Assembly: GCF_016859285.1 (NCBI RefSeq)
Contig: NC_053401.1
Location: forward strand, 8,882,469 to 8,946,468
DNA from: Xiphias gladius
Taxonomy: Eukaryota > Chordata > Actinopteri > Istiophoriformes > Xiphiidae
DNA length: 64,000 bases
Reading direction: 5' to 3'
Below are positions 59,947-64,000 of this stretch, in pieces. The translations under genes were made by a program, and so were the position numbers. The notes under the pieces were generated by a model, which was not told where the DNA came from, did no database searches, and saw nothing but the letters and a program-made list of their open reading frames with translations. Each line of letters starts with the position of its first letter. Position 1 is the stretch's first letter.

Positions 59947-62900
59947 TACTATATATACTACTCACTCAATATATATACTACTCACTCTTGGTCCAGGCAG
60001 ACCTGTTTCTCCTGTCAAACCAGGCTGACCAGGTTCTCCTGGTTCACCCTGAAGGAGAGGAGAGGAGAGGAGGGGAGATGAATTTCAATTCTCTATTAAA
60101 AAAAGAAGACAATAGAATAAAGCATATTGCATGTTATTCTTCAAGTTACCTTAATCACTCTGGTCAGTACATTGTTGTCTGCAACAATCTGAGGGGGAAA
60201 AAAATCCAAAATCAAAAGTTAACCTGTTAATTGACACACAATGTCAGCTGAAACAGACATTAGTTTTCTAAGGTCTTAAGGGAGAGTGTTTTTTTTCTTT
60301 TGTTTATGAGCTTTTTTACAAAGAAAACCTCTTTCAAACATGGCTGAACTGATGACAAGCTATCAAAAATGATATTAAAGATCTGTTTACTTGTGGTCCC
60401 GGAGGTCCAGGTTTTCCCTTTGTGAGAACGACGGCACGATCAAAGAAGAGCAGAAGATAACACAGTTAAAATCTAGAATGTCACACTGCTAAACACAATC
60501 CATATTTGCAACACAAAGGAAAAGTAGTGGGGGCACTAGAGGGTGGCACACACTAAAAGCCAAAATTAATTAGTGAATACATTGAAACAAAAATCATGAA
60601 GTCACAGGAGGATAGCAGGTTGTGAAGATGTGACATGGTGACTGACAGAGAAGTATGATCAGGAGGCGGTCAACCAGGAGAATTAATAAACATGCTCATC
60701 AATGAGAGAGATGGTGAATACAAACGTACCGGCTCTCCTTTGTCGCCTTTCTTTCCATCAGTACCCTTCAAAAAAAGAAAAAAATCACAACTTTTCTTTA
60801 AGTAGTGCAATTTAACCTGAATTATTGCTGTGATTTAGGGTTACATTCATTCTACAAAACATACTGTTTCCCTACACACATTTAGCAGTACGTTTTTTGT
60901 TCAAAAACCTGCAGAGAGAGCAAGATGAAATAGATTGTTTAAGTCTATCTCTTTCAGGATGTAGGCTTATTTTAATGTGCAAATTCAAAGAACTTACTGG
61001 CAGCCCAGGTTTCCCTGTATCTCCTCTCTCTCCTGGTTCCCCTGGTCGTCCTGGTAACCCCAGCGGACCCTTATCATCCATAAGAATGGAATTAAAAACA
61101 GCATATGTGTAGCTTAGCATTAGTGTTTTAACGTAGACACAAAAATAAACATGCAGAATTGAACACTTCGGTGAGCAAATGTGTGTTTAAGTGCTGCAAC
61201 ATGATTGTTGCTCAGCAAGAGTCCTGGCACACGGTGGAGCCTGTAAATTTTGGTTGAACTATAAAATGAGAATGAGACTAACAGCATTATTCAGTGTAAT
61301 AGTTCTCAAACAGATTGAGACGGGAGATGAGAATGAGAGGGAATCCAAATGCAATATGAACAAAAATAAACCAGAAAACCACAGTGAATCACATGAAAAT
61401 AGAACTCATATGACTGATGGTATATTGAGTGGTAGTGAACACATCTGTGCATACTGCAGTGATCAAAGCCAAAATCTTTGATCAAACTGACCATCTGGCC
61501 CATGCAATATGCATTTTTCCATTTTGTTTCTACAATATTACTCAATTACTATTCTCTTATGTGCCTAGGTGTCCTCTAAATTCTCTCGATGAGGAACTGC
61601 TGTTTGCTATGACATGGACGATGACTAGAAAGGTAATTTATCTTATTGTATGCCTTTTAGTCTTGGAAAACAAATAACAAATACCCTGATTCCTCTGTCA
61701 CCAGGCTCTCCCGGTGGTCCTTGTTCACCCTGCGAAAAACACCACAACTTTGTCACTTATATAGTTAGTATTTAATGCTGGACATGACTTTATCCAGCTT
61801 ATCCCATGAGCAACATGTTTACATGTTTGAACACTGACCAACTAAATAAACAAAAGCATCAAGTAAACAAGCTGACTCTACCTTAAATCCTTGGTCTCCT
61901 TTAGTACCAGGTGAACCCTACAGACAAAGCCAACAGTAATTGTCACCAATACTGTGCAAACATATACAGTATATATCTAAAAAAAAAGGACTAGAATGTG
62001 TTCATTTAATATTTACAATAACTTTCATGTAATGGAATCTGCTTAACTTGGCATTTTCCTGGACTTTTATCAGTATATTTTAATTCATTCAATGATCTTT
62101 CTTCTGATGTTATGGATTCTAAATAAACCTTTACAAGAATTATATAGCAAATATGAATTGTGCTGTATCAAGCAGGAAAATTGTATCATTTCTGTAGCAA
62201 CCACTCAGGATTTACTTACATCTTTACCTCTTAATCCTGGTTCTCCTGGATTACCAGGTAACCCAATATTTCCTTTGTCACCTTTAGAGCCATCATGCCC
62301 CTGGACAAACAAATTGGCATTGTAACATTAACAACCTCAGTAAAAAATTTTAATAATTGCAATGGAAATTTGTAGCGGACTGTCACTAAAATACACCAAT
62401 ACATCCTTTACATAATAAAATATTTTAATAATATTTTTTTAGGCACTTGGTAGCAGCAGCACAAGCTGTGCGAATGTGTTGGCCATCACTTGTCCATTTA
62501 CATATTCAGTGGACAAGAATCAATATTAGCATTTCTTTGGAGTGGCATTTGTGGCCACATGATAGATATATATAAATAATTAAATAATTATATAAATACA
62601 TATAAATAATATATAAGCGTGATATTCACTCTTGTTTTAGCTCTGATTTGGTCTCCACCAACTCCTGAGGGAAATATCTGGCTTTTTGGCTGATAGCTGT
62701 TCCACTATGTGCGCCAGCTAGTTGGCGACTTAGTCTGTCTGCTGTTTTTCAGCTGGGCAGGTATTGTATAGTGGAATTTTTATTGCTTTTTATTGCTGAA
62801 AACAGCTGCCTGGTGTGACTGGAAAGAGGTTGACGAGAGCAGTGAGCATGGACTAAAACAGAAAAGGTCCACAACCAAAATAATGAGCAGAAAGGATGCG

Positions 62901-63497
62901 AAAATACTCTGTAGAGTTGAGGGGAACTGCAAAGTCAGATGATAATTTTCTGTGGGTTCCTCACAAGTAGTGACCACTTTCACATTGCACATAGTCATTT
63001 AAGACATTGTTAATATAAAAATATTGATGAATATGGATTGTTTCAAGTAAAATAATTAGTTTTCATTACCTTTGGTCCTGGTTTTCCAGACAAACCAACA
63101 TTTCCCTGTGAATGATAAAACATAAAAATAATAGTAATCAACAGCTGTTCCCTGCTTCAATATTATAACAACCAACTCATTAAAGTGTTAAATGTTTGAT
63201 TTCACGTTTCAGGTGACTCACCCTCTCGCCATTCTCTCCCTTTGGTCCCTGTTGTCCTGGAATCCCAAAACCAGGACTACCCTACACACATCAAAACAAA
63301 CAACAGCCATACACTGTCTTACTATATAATTTTCTACATTTAAATGCTATTTGCCCTATTCTTACATTAGTGAATCTGAAATGACTATCTACAAGCATGT
63401 TGTACAGGATTTCTCACGTATTAACCTTTTCTCCCTTGTCTCCTCGTTCACCTTTTATTCCCTGGGGGCCCGTGGGGCCGACTGGACCAATGTCTCC
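34051..63497 (-). CDS. col7a1: Collagen alpha-1(VII)-like chain, C-terminal part (5' part outside window)
   Basis: Anchoring-fibril collagen: secreted by epithelial cells, trimerises, then forms antiparallel dimers through its C-terminal region and anchors the epidermal basement membrane. 63 exons are readable on the minus strand, coding for about 1,459 residues without a stop. The order is Gly-X-Y helix, long non-helical hinge, Gly-X-Y helix, short NC2 and Kunitz domain. Collagen exons are phase 0 and multiples of 9 or of 3 nt, as in COL7A1. Absence of a von Willebrand A domain between helix and Kunitz excludes COL28A1. The helix interruption GSVLQIQG at 43588-43644 resembles the human GDSAVILG interruption. 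The NC1 region (FN3 and VWA domains) must lie beyond 64000. The downstream urocortin gene fits the COL7A1 locus. Confidence 0.92.
35268..35440 (+). repeat. Teleost interspersed repeat fragment
   Basis: Contains tgcaccaaaatttaatgggc, ccctggcccatgccacatcc, ccaagtttggtgcaaatcag and tactttttgcgtaa. I recognise these words as a recurring noncoding repeat in percomorph introns, possibly the 3' end of an L2/CR1-type LINE. Family not assigned. Confidence 0.45.
35450..35670 (+). repeat. Second interspersed repeat, shared with 39560-39915
   Basis: Ends cttgtttccattcccccagg, tggccaaaaaaa, then ttgcaggttta. A matching order (ttccgctgtccccacgtggc, caaaaaaagcagttta) occurs at about 39870-39912. Two diverged copies of one family are the likely explanation. 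Confidence 0.4.
37346..38973 (-). other. col7a1 intron, no exon seen
   Basis: A/T-rich. Minus-strand ORFs at about 38536-39013 have no Gly-X-Y pattern and lack matching splice borders. Confidence 0.6.
39131..48357 (-). CDS. col7a1: col7a1 triple helix, segment after the hinge (22 exons)
   Basis: Exons 5' to 3': 48322-48357, 47540-47566, 47328-47387, 46822-46947, 46603-46674, 46152-46187, 45881-45940, 45427-45471, 45260-45295, 43902-43937, 43588-43644, 43117-43188, 42778-42849, 42635-42670, 42455-42535, 42291-42344, 42085-42138, 41884-41946, 41717-41779, 41441-41557, 40205-40282, 39131-39184. 445 codons, all phase 0. Interruptions: GTGHRG (47328-47387), GDSIPG (45881-45940), GSVLQIQG (43588-43644) and GRSRPCQRG (40205-40282, with the only helix Cys seen). 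RGD occurs in GDRGDIG (42455-42535) and PRGDTG (41441-41557). The 42455-42535 acceptor (ggatttaag) is weak. Confidence 0.9.
39560..39915 (+). repeat. Interspersed repeat copy in col7a1 intron
   Basis: Contains agcttctttccgctgtcccc and acgtggccaaaaaaagcagt, paralleling the 35450-35670 copy. It fills part of the intron 39185-40204. Confidence 0.4.
40283..41440 (-). other. col7a1 intron, no exon seen
   Basis: Searched for Gly-X-Y on the minus strand; none found. The flanking exons join in phase. Confidence 0.6.
43938..45259 (-). other. col7a1 intron, no exon seen
   Basis: One good-looking donor (gtaagc at about 44057-44052 on minus) lacks a collagen-like exon in front of it. Flanking exons join in phase without it. 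Confidence 0.6.
48505..56574 (-). CDS. col7a1: col7a1 expanded non-helical hinge (14 exons)
   Basis: Exons 5' to 3': 56539-56574, 56307-56441, 55985-56065, 54103-54210, 52139-52231, 51685-51741, 51531-51575, 51266-51367, 51016-51069, 50833-50883, 49420-49473, 49302-49343, 49106-49144, 48505-49008. All are phase 0 and open, with ag/gt borders, totalling 467 codons. The first two ([12 protein letters not shown], then [20 protein letters not shown]) align in position and pattern with the human hinge (VDRLLETAGIK, ALREIVETW). The rest is charged low-complexity sequence: poly-Glu with Tyr (EEYSYEYE), Lys-rich ([15 protein letters not shown]), Thr/Ser-rich, one Cys (GYNCFH), and finally a 168-codon Glu/Arg exon. 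Human hinge is about 39 residues. The chain of in-frame exons is strong evidence for coding; whether all are used together is not known. Confidence 0.75.
49474..50832 (-). other. col7a1 hinge intron
   Basis: A/T-rich with A/T homopolymer tracts (for example 50506-50519). No exon supported. Confidence 0.55.
52232..54102 (-). other. col7a1 hinge intron
   Basis: A/T-rich, nearly 1.9 kb. No frame with hinge-like composition and paired splice sites was found. Confidence 0.5.
54211..55984 (-). other. col7a1 hinge intron with possible mobile-element remnants
   Basis: A minus-strand ORF at 54681-55049 has balanced composition but no donor or acceptor that would join the hinge exons. The stretch at about 55250-55350 (minus: ccctgatgaagggcacatct) resembles the 3' tail of some retroelements. 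Both are left unassigned. Confidence 0.4.
56668..63497 (-). CDS. col7a1: col7a1 triple helix, segment before the hinge (23 exons)
   Basis: Exons 5' to 3': 63426-63497, 63222-63281, 63070-63105, 62220-62300, 61882-61917, 61685-61729, 60998-61069, 60730-60765, 60391-60417, 60150-60188, 59986-60048, 59402-59440, 59193-59246, 59048-59080, 58222-58287, 57943-57987, 57771-57806, 57661-57687, 57508-57579, 57206-57268, 56930-56947, 56799-56834, 56668-56706. All are phase 0, 365 codons in total. Gly-X-Y is broken by several interruptions: GFGIPG in 63222-63281; the wholly non-helical exon 60150-60188 ([13 protein letters not shown]); GLSLGG across 59402/59246; and RQVLVTPE plus [15 protein letters not shown] across 57508-57579 and 57206-57268. 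Two junctions are atypical: a GC donor at 57770 and a NAGNAG acceptor at 58285-58290. The last exon ends [10 protein letters not shown], where the hinge starts. Confidence 0.88.
58288..59047 (-). other. col7a1 intron, no exon seen
   Basis: A/T-rich; no Gly-X-Y frame found on the minus strand between the two flanking exons. Confidence 0.6.
59590..59775 (+). repeat. Copy of the teleost ATTAATCGATTA-type interspersed repeat
   Basis: Words: gggctaactatcgccaag, ttactgattaatgaaatgca, aaatgattaatcatttg, gaccaatagtccaaatccca, aagatattcaaatta. + orientation, followed at once by an AT microsatellite. Confidence 0.6.
59780..59975 (+). repeat. Compound (AT)n/(AC)n microsatellite
   Basis: AT run, imperfect AC/ATAC section, pure AC run, then AT run. 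It ends in duplicated tatatactactcactc words that reach the donor of col7a1 exon 59986-60048. Confidence 0.9.
61070..61684 (-). other. col7a1 intron, no exon seen
   Basis: No Gly-X-Y stretch; ORFs on both strands look random. Confidence 0.6.
62301..63069 (-). other. col7a1 intron, no exon seen
   Basis: A/T-rich with short ATAAAT-type repeats near 62566-62615. No coding signal. Confidence 0.6.
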
Positions 63498-64000
63498 CTG
63501 ACAGACAGAAGATATGCACATACATGCACAAAAGCACAGAAAATCAATCAATGATTCTGGTGACCAGGTCAAATTATCACAACAGTTTCACAACAAAACT
63601 CTCTTTACTTTAAATGGTACCCTGTGGACTGAGGTTAAAGAGGTCCCATCCAATGAAGCATTCAGTCCCACTGCAAAGGCTAATGAGAGAAAATCTTAAT
63701 TGTGTTTGATTGGCAGACCCAGGGGCCTGAGTGGGAGTGTGCAAGAACACCCCAAACAAGTAATTAAGAATGTTTCAACAGAAAAAAACAATGAGAGAAT
63801 CATTTCCCCCTGGCTGAGTGACTTCTTTTAGCCAATTAAGATAAATACAGGCAAACAACTTAGAAATACATAGGAGGTCGTGACAAAATTTAACAAGGTG
63901 ACACAGCAGCCTGATTGTGTCACTAGTTGAAATCTTTCTGGGAAAACTTCGGGGAATTTGTGGGAAAACCCCAAATCTGTAGTTGAGCAGCTCAGCAGCC
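63498..64000 (-). other. col7a1 intron at window edge
   Basis: Upstream of exon 63426-63497 no further Gly-X-Y exon is seen before the window ends. The rest of the gene lies outside. Confidence 0.6.

Noticed and set aside
34051-63497. COL28A1 as the identity of the Kunitz-bearing collagen
   Set aside because: COL28A1 has a von Willebrand A domain between helix and Kunitz module. Here only a short acidic NC2 lies there, and the helix is much longer and has a hinge, as in COL7A1.
1-64000. CRISPR arrays, prokaryotic operons or viral genes
   Set aside because: All genes are intron-containing vertebrate genes. No regularly spaced repeats and no recognisable viral genes were seen.

Overview
The window is vertebrate nuclear DNA: every gene is split by GT-AG introns, coding density is low, and microsatellites and interspersed repeats are common. 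The gene set and the sequence style (compact introns, teleost-type SINE and palindromic repeats) point to a ray-finned fish, probably a spiny-rayed teleost. I could not identify the species. Five protein-coding genes can be reconstructed exon by exon.

Layout. (1) 253-6353, + strand: the last exons of a plasma-membrane calcium pump, closest to ATP2B1, with its alternative 'site C' exon intact and a 3' UTR reaching about 8540. (2) 8541-11078: intergenic, with a repeat copy and an A/T-rich tract, ending in a perfect CTCF-type core next to the CpG-rich mest promoter. (3) 11732-16943, + strand: complete mest (alpha/beta hydrolase, 326 aa). (4) 17826-26029, - strand: complete copg2 (COPI coat gamma-2 subunit, 24 exons, 873 aa), tail to tail with mest; the poly(A) signals are about 90 bp apart. 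(5) 28869-29354, - strand: a single-exon urocortin prepropeptide (161 aa) with a UCN3-type mature peptide. (6) 34051-63497, - strand: the 3' part of a type VII collagen gene (col7a1-like). I see 63 exons coding for about 1,459 residues: triple helix, a long non-helical hinge, more triple helix, then NC2 with a C-terminal Kunitz domain. The N-terminal part lies beyond 64000.

How the genes relate. They do not form one pathway. mest-copg2 is the conserved vertebrate convergent pair. A urocortin gene just downstream of COL7A1 on the same strand is also the mammalian arrangement, where that gene is UCN2. ATP2B1, MEST-COPG2 and UCN2-COL7A1 lie on different human chromosomes, so this window joins three ancestral blocks.

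The strongest unusual signal is the collagen VII hinge. Human type VII collagen has a short helix interruption of about 39 residues. Here 14 consecutive phase-0 exons (48505-56574), open and in frame with good splice sites, encode about 467 residues of acidic/basic, non-Gly-X-Y sequence, including one 168-codon Glu/Arg exon. Other observations are a UCN3-like peptide in a UCN2-like locus, two probable GC-AG introns, a NAGNAG acceptor that sets triple-helix register, three nested donors in the PMCA site C exon, and a polybasic site in collagen NC2. All coordinates were derived by hand from splice-site and reading-phase logic. Comparisons with human proteins are from family knowledge, not from a search.
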